A stretch of 58,325 bases of DNA. It comes from Oscillospiraceae bacterium (GTDB taxonomy: Bacteria; Bacillota; Clostridia; Oscillospirales; Acutalibacteraceae). This document shows, in pieces, positions 1 to 8,392 of this stretch. A program made the translations under genes and the position numbers. The stretch is taken from assembly GCA_031271865.1 (NCBI GenBank), contig JAISUW010000047.1:1-58325 (forward strand), written 5' to 3'. Positions within the stretch are counted from its first letter, which is position 1, and each line of letters opens with the position of its first letter. The notes below the pieces were generated by a model. That model was not told the DNA's origin. It ran no database searches and saw only the letters and a program-made list of their open reading frames with translations.

Positions 1-28
1 GCGCAAGCGGCCCCCCGGGCGGGGGTGT

Positions 29-78
29 GGGGGCGGCGCCCCCAAGGTGGAGGAACTCACCCATCCTTTTATAAAACC
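29..78 (+). repeat. GC-rich dispersed repeat, copy 1
   Basis: A perfect hairpin with 6-bp arms (GGGGGC, loop GGC, GCCCCC; 29-43) is followed by AAGGTGGAGGAA and then TCCTTTTATAAAAC. The same order of blocks occurs inverted at 35651-35700. No gene is visible from 1 to 210. That stretch holds this repeat and a short GCAAGAAGCAAG tract near 128-140 that matches tracts at 9.8 kb and 35.9 kb. Confidence 0.7.
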
Positions 79-210
79 CGAAGGCAAAACCCAACCCAAG
101 TGCAAACCCTTTCCTCCCAACCGGAGGCAAGAAGCAAGAATCCGCACCCCTCCCCCTGCCGCCCGCAATGTAACAATCCGGTTACACCGCAGCGAAAAGC
201 ACAGCAGCCG

Positions 211-705
211 CTATATAAACAGCACCGCCACGGTAATACCCGCAAGCACACCGAGCATCACTGCCGACTTCCCGCGGGTATCGCGGGTATGGCGGGCATC
301 GGCAATGAGCGTATCGAGATTCTTCTCATAGAGCGAGATCGCCTCCATCTGTCCGGCGGCATCGGTTGCCCCGAGCGTTTCGGCCATCCCGGCGAGTGCC
401 AATCGGTCCACTTTGGGAAGGGCGGCGGCTTCCAACGCGCCGCGCCAAGCCGGCGGGAACGCCTCGCCGCGTTCCATGCGCTCCACGCATTCCGTCAGGA
501 AAGCTGGCGCGTTCCCCCCCTCGGCCAGTCCCCGCAGCATAGGCAGGAGCGGCGCACGGGAGTATTGCAGCTGCGCCTTAATCCCACCGAGCAGGTATCT
601 GGCTGCCTCCAACTCACGCACACGTACCTGCATCTGCCGCATCACAAACGCGCCGCACAGTCCGCAGACCAGAAACAGGATGGTCAAAGCAGCAATCTTC
701 AGCAT
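211..705 (-). CDS. spoIIIAB: Stage III sporulation protein AB (SpoIIIAB)
   Basis: This 164-residue protein matches SpoIIIAB, a part of the SpoIIIA complex that links mother cell and forespore during engulfment. It has one N-terminal membrane segment (about residues 3-22) and one at the extreme C-terminus (about 147-163). Between them lies a helical domain with the family pattern of an early LEAARYLL stretch, a QYSRAPL stretch and a GMAETLGATDAAGQM stretch. The length is normal for the family. The start is the ATG at 705, just after GGAGG; the longer open frame upstream runs through the DUF2804 gene and is not used. What is odd is the context: neither spoIIIAA (expected upstream) nor spoIIIAC-AH (expected downstream) is adjacent, and only repeats lie between this gene and the window edge. 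Confidence 0.88.
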   Translation of the reverse strand: MLKIAALTILFLVCGLCGAFVMRQMQVRVRELEAARYLLGGIKAQLQYSRAPLLPMLRGLAEGGNAPAFLTECVERMERGEAFPPAWRGALEAAALPKVDRLALAGMAETLGATDAAGQMEAISLYEKNLDTLIADARHTRDTRGKSAVMLGVLAGITVAVLFI

Positions 706-773
706 GGGGTTGTCCTCCGTTTGCATAGGTGTTTGTCCGAGTTTATGCCCACGCTGCTGCGAATAGAACCGGC

Positions 774-802
774 ACAGCAGCCTACAAAAAGCCGGCTGCT
801 GT
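774..802. repeat. Inverted repeat between DUF2804 gene and spoIIIAB
   Basis: Arms ACAGCAGCC and GGCTGCTGT (9 bp, perfect) are separated by 11 nt. It sits in the 130-bp gap between the DUF2804 gene and spoIIIAB. There is no T-run behind it on the minus strand, so it is not a standard terminator. It could be an RNA processing or attenuation hairpin. Confidence 0.5.
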
Positions 803-835
803 TCCCTATAAGCGATTCGCTGTTGCTGCGTTTGC

Positions 836-1906
836 TCACCAACGGTTATGAATCCGCTCCGCAAAACCCATGGCTTTGTCCAGCGTGACCGCAGTGCCGT
901 CCTCGAGTACCGCCGTACCGCTAAACTCCCCGAACACCTGATGCCCCTCCAGGCAAGCAACGCCGAGGTTGGTGTACTGCAAGTTGTCATGCACCGGATG
1001 GAACACCATATCCAACCGCCCCTCACGGTCAGAGAAGTGCCAATCCCCAAAGTAATCCTGCTCATCGTCCATGCCGAGTTTCCTGTGCCGCGGCGCTTTG
1101 CCGTTGAGCGCCGGAATCTCAAACACGCATTCCCCGAGCTTCTGCGCCTTGCCGTTATGGATGAGCATATTCTCACTCGCCGCCGAGGTGTCCCCGAAAC
1201 CATAGCCCAGATTCCAACCGAAAGCCGTGCCGTCCGGAAGCTGCGCATTCAGACTGGACCAGAGCCACGTATTCTCATACGTCCACACGCCGCGCCCCCA
1301 GTCGAGCGTAGCGAACGTCACGGCGGGGTCAAGCTCCCAACGCTTCTCCCCCCACACCGCTTTCCCGGAGCAGCGCATACAATTGATTTTCTGATTATAA
1401 TAGAAGTGCCCGGCTTTCGCAAAGGGCGTGGCAATGACCATGCTCTCCTCCGGCGTGTCGGAGAGCGTGATTTCAGCGGTGAAGGGCTGTCCGCTCTTGG
1501 CGTAGTTGGGTACTATGCAAGAGATATGCCGCTGCTTGCCGTCATTGGTGACGGAGAGCTTTGTCTTGGGTGTATGCGTCACGGTATCCCCTAATTCGCT
1601 TGTGCGCGGCAAGCGCCACTTCCCCAGCGGGAAGAAGGCGATATCCGTTGTGTCATAAGTCTTTTGGTTCCGGAAATCAATGATGGATACCCCCGCCAGC
1701 CCTAAGAAACCCACATCGCTGAGCGTAAAAGCAAAACCTATCTCTTGATTCCCGACATAGTAGTAATCCCATTCCTTGATGCGCAAAGCACTAGTGGCAA
1801 TCTGCTCCCGGTTGTATTCCCAGAGGAGCCGCTTGGCGTAGCCCGGCTCGGCGATGTTGCCTTGTGCATTCAGCAACAGTTGGGGGGACGTAATCTCATG
1901 TTCCAT
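836..1906 (-). CDS. DUF2804 family protein
   Basis: The 356-residue protein matches the DUF2804 family over its whole length. The N-terminus has the family start (HEITSPQLLLNAQG) and the RIKEWDYYYVG block near residue 42. Later come the lipocalin-like strands with many Trp and Tyr residues (WGRGVWTYENTWLWSS near 206). No signal peptide or membrane segment is seen, so it is probably cytoplasmic. The biochemical role of the family is not established. The start ATG at 1906 follows GGAGG at good spacing. It lies 48 bp behind the GH5 gene on the same strand, so the two are probably co-transcribed and may act in lipid or glycan handling; that is inference. Confidence 0.85.
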   Translation of the reverse strand: MEHEITSPQLLLNAQGNIAEPGYAKRLLWEYNREQIATSALRIKEWDYYYVGNQEIGFAFTLSDVGFLGLAGVSIIDFRNQKTYDTTDIAFFPLGKWRLPRTSELGDTVTHTPKTKLSVTNDGKQRHISCIVPNYAKSGQPFTAEITLSDTPEESMVIATPFAKAGHFYYNQKINCMRCSGKAVWGEKRWELDPAVTFATLDWGRGVWTYENTWLWSSLNAQLPDGTAFGWNLGYGFGDTSAASENMLIHNGKAQKLGECVFEIPALNGKAPRHRKLGMDDEQDYFGDWHFSDREGRLDMVFHPVHDNLQYTNLGVACLEGHQVFGEFSGTAVLEDGTAVTLDKAMGFAERIHNRW

Positions 1907-1954
1907 AGAATCCTCCGCCTTTCTTTTGAAAGCGCATTCGGTGCGCCCTTGGAA

Positions 1955-3436
1955 TCAGAATTGCAGACTGACTTCCACCGCACCCGCAGGTGCGTTGATC
2001 CGCAGTTCCTGCCCCTCTACCGTATAGCTTGCCCCATCCGAGAGGAGAATCTCTTGCGGCGCGGCGGGCAGGTAAACGACCGTAGGTTCAAGGATACTGC
2101 CGTCGGCAGCATAGTTCAGCCGAAACCGCTTTTCCGGCATTGCATAGCTATAGGAGCCGATGGAACCGGCAACGGCAATCGGATACGGCCGCTTCAGCAC
2201 ATCCATGACAGGGGCGCGGTGGTTTCCGCTTTCTTTGGCGAACATCCCTTTTTGGTAGGCAAAGTACACATCCGACCACTGCCAGTCGGCGAAGCGGTTG
2301 AGGAGGAAGTCAATGTGCGGCAACCATCCCGTGCCCGGCGCACCCGAACCCCATTCCCCGACCAGCACAGGCACCTGCAAACGCTCCTGCGAGCGGCGGT
2401 GTTCCTCGAAGATCCAGCCCACACGGCCGTTGTCCGCCCACGCATAGGCGGGGGTATCCACCATGAAGTCATAGGCGTGCGGTGCAAAGACCGTTTCCGC
2501 CTCCCGCCGCGGCTTCTCCGCCGAATACGGAATGCCGAGGTTGGAGTAGTAGCTGTTCTCCATGATGATTACGCCTTTGTCCGTCACCTGCCGGATGGCA
2601 TCCGTTACTTTCTGTACGAAGGGCGTGTAGCGTTCCAGGTCAAACTTGCGAACCAGCGGCAGACCGGCGGGTGTAATCGCCGCCATCGCCTCCGGGGTCA
2701 GGCGGTCCAAGGCGGCCTTCACTACAGGGGTTTTCTCTTTGAGGGCACGGAAGAAGTCCCTGCGTTTGATGGCCGGACTCACAGCAATCACACCCAAGAG
2801 CTTCCCGACCAGTTTGCGGAAGATTCTCCCGCCGTCCGCACCGGGGAACGGCTCATTGAGCAAGTCAAAGCCCAAGAAAGCCGGGCAATTCGCATAGCGG
2901 CGCGCCAGCATCTGCCACAGCTCACAGAAGTGATCCAGCAGCCCCTTCCCCAAGACCGGGTCGTTGTTCCAGAAGTGGTCAAAGGCAGCGTGTACCGCTT
3001 TCCCCCAGAAGTATCCCTCCGCCCAGACGAGCTTGGCGTGCTCCGGCTGCTTGTGTCCGTCCGTCACCGTCGCCCACGGGGGCGCCCCGTCCCCGTTATG
3101 CACCCCAAAGGAGGAGTATAAATCTTGGTGCATATCCAAGAACACATATACACCATATTGCTCCGCTAAGGCAAACACACGGTCGATAGCCGCTAAGTAT
3201 GTTTCATTGTACTGCCCTTTCTCCGGCTCAAGGTTCTCCCACATCACCCCCAAGCGCAGGCAGTTAAACCCCGCCTCCCGGCAGTCCCGGAAGAAAGTCT
3301 CATCCAGGTCGGGCAAAGCCGCTTCCTCCGGCTTTTGGCTCGTAATCACATGGTGCTTATAGTTCAAGCCCCGCAGAATGCGTGTGCGTCCGTATTGGTC
3401 TGTAAATGCCATGCCCTTGGTCGAAATTCTGTCCAT
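1955..3436 (-). CDS. Glycoside hydrolase family 5 (endoglycoceramidase/cellulase-like)
   Basis: This 493-residue TIM-barrel glycosidase shows the two GH5 catalytic glutamates: the acid/base in DLLNEPFPG (Glu195) and the nucleophile in LVGEWGSG (Glu361). Early motifs ILRGLNYKHH and FNCLRLGVMWENLEPEKG fit the endoglycoceramidase-like branch of GH5, as does the C-terminal beta-sandwich-like tail of about 90 residues. There is no signal peptide, so it should act inside the cell. The start at 3436 is chosen because AAAGGA lies 8 nt upstream. The open frame extends further up to 3712, but that part overlaps ispE and has no family similarity. It follows ispE by 77 bp and precedes the DUF2804 gene by 48 bp. 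The natural substrate (glycolipid or beta-glucoside) cannot be told from the sequence. Confidence 0.85.
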   Translation of the reverse strand: MDRISTKGMAFTDQYGRTRILRGLNYKHHVITSQKPEEAALPDLDETFFRDCREAGFNCLRLGVMWENLEPEKGQYNETYLAAIDRVFALAEQYGVYVFLDMHQDLYSSFGVHNGDGAPPWATVTDGHKQPEHAKLVWAEGYFWGKAVHAAFDHFWNNDPVLGKGLLDHFCELWQMLARRYANCPAFLGFDLLNEPFPGADGGRIFRKLVGKLLGVIAVSPAIKRRDFFRALKEKTPVVKAALDRLTPEAMAAITPAGLPLVRKFDLERYTPFVQKVTDAIRQVTDKGVIIMENSYYSNLGIPYSAEKPRREAETVFAPHAYDFMVDTPAYAWADNGRVGWIFEEHRRSQERLQVPVLVGEWGSGAPGTGWLPHIDFLLNRFADWQWSDVYFAYQKGMFAKESGNHRAPVMDVLKRPYPIAVAGSIGSYSYAMPEKRFRLNYAADGSILEPTVVYLPAAPQEILLSDGASYTVEGQELRINAPAGAVEVSLQF

Positions 3437-3513
3437 TTGTGTTATCCTTTCATACATTTGTTTGGTTAATAATAAGTGCTCACAGCGAAAAACGGATGCC
3501 TTCCGGCGCTGTC

Positions 3514-4362
3514 TCATATCGCCGCCGACACCTCTACCCCGCATTTCACGCAGGAAGTCACCTCCGTAAATGGTACCCGCAAGCCTTTCCGGCAGCGCTC
3601 CGCCGCTTCCGCGGAATCGAAGAACGCGAAGCAGCCGGTGCCGGAACCGCTCATCTGTGCCACGCTCGCCCCATGCCGCAGCATAATCTCCTTCAGGGAA
3701 TGCACAATCCACGGCACAATGGGCAACTCCTCAAAGACATTGCCATACTCCCCCTCCGGCCGCCGAAGACTATCATAGTGCTTATCAATCTCCGCATAGG
3801 CGGCGGGGGTAGACATCCCGACCTTGGGTTTGGCGAGCAGTATCACAGGCGCCGGGGAAAGCTCCCCCAGATTCTCTCCGACAATCTCCCCTTTGCCGGT
3901 GCAGCGCCGCAGACCGCCGAGCATACAAAACGGCACATCCGAACCCACGGCGGCGGCGGCTTTCATCAAATCCGCCCCTGCGGGAGCCGACTGACCCGTT
4001 CCTACCCGCAAGGCACTCAGTCCCACCAAGACGGCAGCTGCATCTGCACTCCCTCCGCCGTAACCGGCCCGGGAGGGGATACTCTTGCGGATATTCACTT
4101 TCACACCCGGCGCCGGCAAATCTGCCGCAAACTCTTGGAACGCTTGGCACGCCATAATGGCGGAATTGGTCTCTTTGGGTATCCACGGTTCGCTGAACGT
4201 TACTTGAATGCCGGGCTCCTCCGACTGACTCACACTCACAAGGTCATGCAACCCCACCGATTGGTTCACCATATCGACACTGTGGTAACCGTCCTCCCGC
4301 ACGCCCGTAATATCCAGGCGCAGGTTGATTTTGGCATACGCTTTTAGAAAGATTGTATTCAC
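3514..4362 (-). CDS. ispE: 4-diphosphocytidyl-2-C-methyl-D-erythritol kinase (IspE)
   Basis: IspE phosphorylates CDP-methylerythritol in the non-mevalonate (MEP) isoprenoid pathway. The 282-residue length is typical. The N-terminus has the hallmark KAYAKINLRL, and the GHMP-kinase glycine loop is seen as IPSRAGYGGGSADAAA near residue 83-98. The C-terminus has VAQMSGSGTGCFAFF. The start is a GTG at 4362: GGAGG lies 10 nt upstream, and this GTG overlaps the hisJ stop codon as GTGA, a standard coupling arrangement. An ATG further up at 4404 would lie inside hisJ and adds residues the family does not have. It is the second gene of a minus-strand run hisJ-ispE-GH5-DUF2804-spoIIIAB. Confidence 0.93.
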   Translation of the reverse strand: MNTIFLKAYAKINLRLDITGVREDGYHSVDMVNQSVGLHDLVSVSQSEEPGIQVTFSEPWIPKETNSAIMACQAFQEFAADLPAPGVKVNIRKSIPSRAGYGGGSADAAAVLVGLSALRVGTGQSAPAGADLMKAAAAVGSDVPFCMLGGLRRCTGKGEIVGENLGELSPAPVILLAKPKVGMSTPAAYAEIDKHYDSLRRPEGEYGNVFEELPIVPWIVHSLKEIMLRHGASVAQMSGSGTGCFAFFDSAEAAERCRKGLRVPFTEVTSCVKCGVEVSAAI

Positions 4363-5165
4363 CCCAAAGGTACCTCCGTACAAGTGCGTCTTATATATAA
4401 GCACTGCTTCTCAAATCCGATTTGTTTTGCCATAGCTATCCCTCGGTCAAGTCCCAAGCCGAGGTGTTTGGTATAGTGGGCATCCGACCCAAAGGTAATC
4501 CGCTCTCCGCCGAGCTGCCTGTAGCGGCGCAGGAAGTGTTCATCCGGCAGCGTAACCCCGAGGTTCTGCCGCAGTCCGGAGGTATTGATTTCCAAAGCCA
4601 TACCATTGCGGATCACCGCCTTGAGCACCGCATCAATCTGGCCGGCATACGCTGCCAAATCCACCTGGCGTCCGAAATCCCCGACTATGTACCGTAACGG
4701 GTAGGTCAGATGCGCCAAAATGTCCGCCAAGCCGCTCTCTGCCAGGAGCCGCTCTTCCTCAAAGTAGTCCCGCAGCCAACCGGCTATGGTTTCATCCGAG
4801 GCATCTTCATACGCCATGAAAGAGAAGTCCTGCATCCCCCGCAGGTTATGAATAGAACCGACGACTTCGTCATACGTATAAGCAGAGAGTACAAAAGCCG
4901 TCACCTCCGGCGCGTAGTGCGGCTGCCCCGCTTCTATCCCTGCCAGCAACCGGACAGGCGCACGCTCTTTCAGCCGTTCATAAAGCGTAAAGGACCCCGC
5001 CGCCGCCGCGTCTGAGTAGTAGGGCGGTCCGGTGTAGCAATCCATCTCTACATGGTCGGTAAAGGCAATTGCCTCCAGTCCAAGCTCTGCGGCTTTGGTG
5101 AGCATCTCCTCCCCTGTGGCGTGTCCGTCAAACGAAAAGTCTGTGTGCGTATGCAAGTCTATCAT
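4359..5165 (-). CDS. hisJ: PHP-family histidinol-phosphatase (HisJ-like)
   Basis: The 268-residue protein is a PHP-domain metal-dependent phosphoesterase of the HisJ type, which removes phosphate from histidinol phosphate, the step before HisD. Metal-binding motifs are visible: DLHTHTDFSFDGH at residues 3-15, FTDHVEMD near 38, and FGSDAHYTKHLG near 232. Histidines and aspartates of the trinuclear site are present. The start ATG at 5165 fits the family N-terminus; the frame stays open far upstream through unrelated sequence and under the RNase J gene. The stop overlaps the ispE GTG. A clear sigma-A promoter lies at 5253-5281. hisD is nearby at 8.4-9.7 kb but in a separate transcript. A related PHP phosphatase with another substrate remains possible. 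Confidence 0.85.
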   Translation of the reverse strand: MIDLHTHTDFSFDGHATGEEMLTKAAELGLEAIAFTDHVEMDCYTGPPYYSDAAAAGSFTLYERLKERAPVRLLAGIEAGQPHYAPEVTAFVLSAYTYDEVVGSIHNLRGMQDFSFMAYEDASDETIAGWLRDYFEEERLLAESGLADILAHLTYPLRYIVGDFGRQVDLAAYAGQIDAVLKAVIRNGMALEINTSGLRQNLGVTLPDEHFLRRYRQLGGERITFGSDAHYTKHLGLGLDRGIAMAKQIGFEKQCLYIRRTCTEVPLG

Positions 5166-5252
5166 GAAGCAAGCCTTATCCCTATTGCTGATGGAATGGC
5201 AAAAGAACCGGAAACAGACCCCCATTCCCTGCGCTCTTCTGTTCATACCCCT

Positions 5253-5281
5253 ATTGTACCACATTTCTTTTTGATTTGCAA
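5253..5281 (-). promoter_or_regulatory. Sigma-A promoter for hisJ-ispE
   Basis: On the minus strand, -35 TTGCAA and -10 TACAAT are separated by exactly 17 bp. The predicted start is about 80 nt upstream of the hisJ ATG. Confidence 0.75.
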
Positions 5282-5384
5282 GCTTTTTTGCTGCCCAATC
5301 GCCGGAGACTGCAACCCATAAGCAAAACTTCACAAGTAAGCAATATATTATTCTCCGAAAAGTTAAAAAACGCTGAATTCCCCC

Positions 5385-5413
5385 TTGACATTCCTGCAAA
5401 AACGGCGTATAAT
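5385..5413 (+). promoter_or_regulatory. Sigma-A promoter for RNase J-rplI
   Basis: Consensus -35 TTGACA, 17-bp spacer, consensus -10 TATAAT. It gives a 5' untranslated leader of about 160 nt before the RNase J ATG. The 415-bp gap between hisJ and this gene holds the two divergent promoters and that leader; no other gene is seen. Confidence 0.85.
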
Positions 5414-5580
5414 CATAATAGAAACGCGGCAGACTTTCAGTATGGGAAAGCTGTGTGCCTTTATACGGACTTTTGGGCAGGAATACCCCTCGCCCCGATG
5501 ATATATATACATAGACTATAACTATACCCTCCTTCTGCCTATAGGTTGTAGGCGGAACAGACGCGGAAAGGATCCCCTGT

Positions 5581-7719
5581 ATGGCAAATGACAAACAAAT
5601 ACCTATCTTCGATGCCGCCGTGCGCGGAGAGCGGACCTTGGATTCCGCTGTATCCGCAGCACCCGCCCCGGAAGAACTGCCGCCCGCGCCGAAAAAGCGC
5701 GGCCGCCCCCCCAAAAAGAACCCCTCTGCCGAGCCAAAAGCTGCCGCAGCCAAGCCAACAGATTCTGCCGTTGCGCTGTCGGCTGCTGACGCAACGCCCG
5801 CCACTCCTGCGCCGCAGGGCCGCCCCGTGAAAGCCAAAGCACCGCAGCTGCCCGCCGAGAACCCCCGCAAGCCAAGCCCGCAACCGCCGACAATTCCCGG
5901 GGTGAAGCCGATAAAGGTAACCAAAATCCCGGCAGACAAAACCGGCAAAGCGACCGCTGCGGAGAAGGCCGCTTCACCGCCTGCTGCACCGCCCGCGCCC
6001 CCCACAGCGGAACCGACACAGCCCAAAAAGCGCGGCCGACCGAAGCGGGAAGGGAATGCGCCGGGCGTGAAGATTTCTTTCCTCGGCGGCATGAATGAGA
6101 TCGGAAAGAACTGCTACTTCTATGAGTACGGCGACGATGCCATTGTGGTGGACTGCGGACTCTCCTTCCCGGACCAGGAGAGTCCGGGCGTGGATGTCAT
6201 CATCCCCGACTTCACCTATGCCGAGCAGAAGCTCGACAAGATTCGCGGGGTATTCATCACGCATGGGCATGAGGATCATATCGGCGGCTTGGCGTACTTC
6301 CTGAAGCATTCCAATGTGCCGGTGTACTCCGCGAAGCTGACACTGGGGCTGATCCGCGGGAAGCTCAAGGAACACCGCATCCTGGAGCGCTCCAACCTGA
6401 TTGAGATTGTCCCCGGCGAGGAGATTAAGCTTGGGGCATTCAAAGTGGAAGGCATCCACGTCAACCACTCCATCCCTGACGCTATGGCTTTCGCTATCAC
6501 CACCCCTGCCGGCACGCTCATCCAGACCGGCGACTTTAAGATAGACACCACACCGATAGACGGCGAGATTATAGACTTTGCGAGCTTCTGCCGCTTTGCA
6601 CAGAAGGGTGTGCTGGCTCTCCTCGCCGACTCTACCAATGCGGAACGGCCCGGCTATACAGCAAGCGAGCGCACTGTAGGCGACTCGTTCGACAGCATCT
6701 TCCGCAAGGCGGAGCATCGCCGGATATTCGTAGCCACATTCTCCTCCAACATCCACCGCGTACAGCAGATTATGGATACTGCCCACCAACTGGGGCGCAA
6801 GGTGGCTCTGCTCGGACGCTCGCTGGAGAACTGCGTCAACGTGAGCATGGAACTGGGCTACCTGCATGTGCCGGACGGCTTGCTTATACACATCGACATG
6901 ATTCACCAGTACCCGCCGGAGAAGATTGTCATCATCTCTACCGGCTCGCAGGGGGAACCGATGTCCGCGCTCTCACGCATTGCCGCCGGCGACCACCGTA
7001 AGGTGCAGATTTCTCCGCTGGACTGTGTTGTCATCTCCGCCAACCCCATCCCCGGCAATGAAAAGACGGTAGGGAAGGTCATCAATGAGCTGCTCAAGCG
7101 CGGCGCGGAGGTCGTCTATGAGAAAATGTACGATGTCCATGTCAGCGGCCACGCCTGCCAAGAGGAGCTCAAGATCATGCTGGGCATAGTCAAGCCGAAG
7201 TTCTTCATCCCCGTCCATGGGGAACAGAAGCAACTGGTCAAGCACGCGAACCTCGCGCAGGCTGTGGGCATCCCTCCCGCGAACATCATGATAGCCGACA
7301 ACGGCGTGCAACTCGAGCTAACGGCGGACGACATGAAAGTCAACCCCAACATCCCCTGTGGGCAGCGGTGCATAGATAACGGCAGTGTGGGTGATGTCGG
7401 CTCCATGGTCCTCAAGGATCGCAAGCGGCTCTCGGAGGATGGCATCCTGATTGTCAGCGTGAGCGTTGACCGCTTCAGCGGGCAGATTCTCTCCGGGCCG
7501 GAGGTCATACAGAAGGGCTTCTCCTTTGTCAAGGAGAGCGACGACCTCCTGCACGATGCCCGCGACCTCGCCGCGACCATCATAACCAACGCCAACAAGA
7601 ACGGCAACCGGAAGGACTGGGTGGCTCTGCGCGCCAAGCTGCGCGATGACATCTCCCAACTGGCGCACCAGCGCACCAAGCGCAACCCCATTGTAGTAAT
7701 AGCTCTCCTCGACAGATAA
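5581..7719 (+). CDS. rnjA: Ribonuclease J with long basic, AT-hook-like N-terminal extension
   Basis: Ribonuclease J is a metallo-beta-lactamase/beta-CASP nuclease with 5'-3' exonuclease and endonuclease activity in RNA decay. The core starts near residue 162 ([15 protein letters not shown]). The zinc motif HGHEDHIGG is near residue 227, and beta-CASP motifs and the LSGHACQEE-like VSGHACQEE follow. The C-terminal domain is complete. The unusual part is the first 160 residues. They are rich in Pro, Ala and Lys and hold two basic motifs of AT-hook type, KKRGRPPKK (about 36-44) and KKRGRPKRE (about 150-158). Such a tail suggests nucleic-acid binding, but that is inference. The start ATG at 5581 follows GGAAAGGATC. 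rplI follows 47 bp later and likely shares the transcript. Confidence 0.93.
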   Translation: MANDKQIPIFDAAVRGERTLDSAVSAAPAPEELPPAPKKRGRPPKKNPSAEPKAAAAKPTDSAVALSAADATPATPAPQGRPVKAKAPQLPAENPRKPSPQPPTIPGVKPIKVTKIPADKTGKATAAEKAASPPAAPPAPPTAEPTQPKKRGRPKREGNAPGVKISFLGGMNEIGKNCYFYEYGDDAIVVDCGLSFPDQESPGVDVIIPDFTYAEQKLDKIRGVFITHGHEDHIGGLAYFLKHSNVPVYSAKLTLGLIRGKLKEHRILERSNLIEIVPGEEIKLGAFKVEGIHVNHSIPDAMAFAITTPAGTLIQTGDFKIDTTPIDGEIIDFASFCRFAQKGVLALLADSTNAERPGYTASERTVGDSFDSIFRKAEHRRIFVATFSSNIHRVQQIMDTAHQLGRKVALLGRSLENCVNVSMELGYLHVPDGLLIHIDMIHQYPPEKIVIISTGSQGEPMSALSRIAAGDHRKVQISPLDCVVISANPIPGNEKTVGKVINELLKRGAEVVYEKMYDVHVSGHACQEELKIMLGIVKPKFFIPVHGEQKQLVKHANLAQAVGIPPANIMIADNGVQLELTADDMKVNPNIPCGQRCIDNGSVGDVGSMVLKDRKRLSEDGILIVSVSVDRFSGQILSGPEVIQKGFSFVKESDDLLHDARDLAATIITNANKNGNRKDWVALRAKLRDDISQLAHQRTKRNPIVVIALLDR

Positions 7720-7766
7720 GCTGTTTGTACAGACTAAGTATACACAACGAAAGGGCGGATACCTGT

Positions 7767-8216
7767 ATGCAAGTTGTTTTGCTCCAAGATGTAAAGACCC
7801 TCGGAAAAAAAGGACAGCTGGTGAGTGTGTCTGACGGCTATGCCCGCAACTTCCTCTTCCCGCGCAAGCTGGCGAAAGAAGCCAACGCCGAGGCACTCAA
7901 TGAGGTCAAGAACCGGGAAGCCTCCGATCGCCACAAGCACGAGGCCGCTGTCGCAGAGGCCAAAGCCAACGCCGCACAGCTGGAAGGCAACACCGTCAAA
8001 CTCTTGGCGAAGGCCGGCTCCCAGGGGCGGCTCTTCGGCTCCGTCACAACCAAGGAGGTAGCGGAGGAACTGAAGAAGCAGCTGGGACTGGACATAGACC
8101 GCCGCAAGATTACCATGGAGGATGTCAAGACCTGCGGCACCTATCCGGCCTCGCTCAAGCTCTATGGGGATGTGTCTGCGTCTTTCTATGTACTTGTGAC
8201 TGCCGCGGCGCAGTAG
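7767..8216 (+). CDS. rplI: 50S ribosomal protein L9
   Basis: L9 binds 23S rRNA and bridges the L1 stalk base with neighbouring ribosomes. The 149-residue length is standard. The N-terminal rRNA-binding domain is clear ([19 protein letters not shown], then [16 protein letters not shown]), followed by the long Ala/Glu/Lys connecting helix and the C-terminal domain ([24 protein letters not shown]). The start is the ATG at 7767, preceded by AAGGGCGG; an upstream in-frame start at 7725 would add residues the family lacks. It follows RNase J closely and is ended by a strong terminator at 8236-8259. The usual neighbour dnaB is not present. Confidence 0.97.
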   Translation: MQVVLLQDVKTLGKKGQLVSVSDGYARNFLFPRKLAKEANAEALNEVKNREASDRHKHEAAVAEAKANAAQLEGNTVKLLAKAGSQGRLFGSVTTKEVAEELKKQLGLDIDRRKITMEDVKTCGTYPASLKLYGDVSASFYVLVTAAAQ

Positions 8217-8235
8217 TTTGATACCGCATACCTTG

Positions 8236-8259
8236 GGGCGGCAGGATGCCGCCCTTTTT
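8236..8259 (+). terminator. Intrinsic terminator after rplI
   Basis: Perfect 8-bp stem GGGCGGCA / TGCCGCCC with a 3-nt loop, followed directly by five T residues, 20 bp after the rplI stop. Confidence 0.9.
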
Positions 8260-8307
8260 CTCATTTGATTATTATTTCTTCTTATATTAGCTATTCTTTT
8301 TTGTTTA

Positions 8308-8360
8308 TTTTGACGAAGAAATGGTGTTTTTTTGCTTGAACAATCGTGATTTTGACGAAG
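8308..8360 (+). repeat. Dispersed ~60-bp element, copy A
   Basis: Begins TTTTGACGAAG, contains the core GAACAATCGTGATTTTGACG, and ends near 8360. It lies just behind the 3' end of hisD. Copy B, in the same orientation, lies just before hisD at 9722-9780. Further copies are at 35931-35990 and, inverted, at 57712-57965. Confidence 0.8.
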
Positions 8361-8392
8361 GAGTTAGGTGTTGAATTCTTGCCTCTTGCTTT

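Noticed and set aside
774-802. Terminator of the DUF2804 gene
   Set aside because: A good stem but no T-run after it on the minus strand.
25-888. Long plus-strand open frame at the window start
   Set aside because: It is antisense to spoIIIAB, which has clear family motifs and a ribosome site.
4359-6092. Extended hisJ frame beginning at 6092
   Set aside because: The extra sequence runs antisense to RNase J and through the promoter gap; the PHP domain starts at the ATG at 5165.
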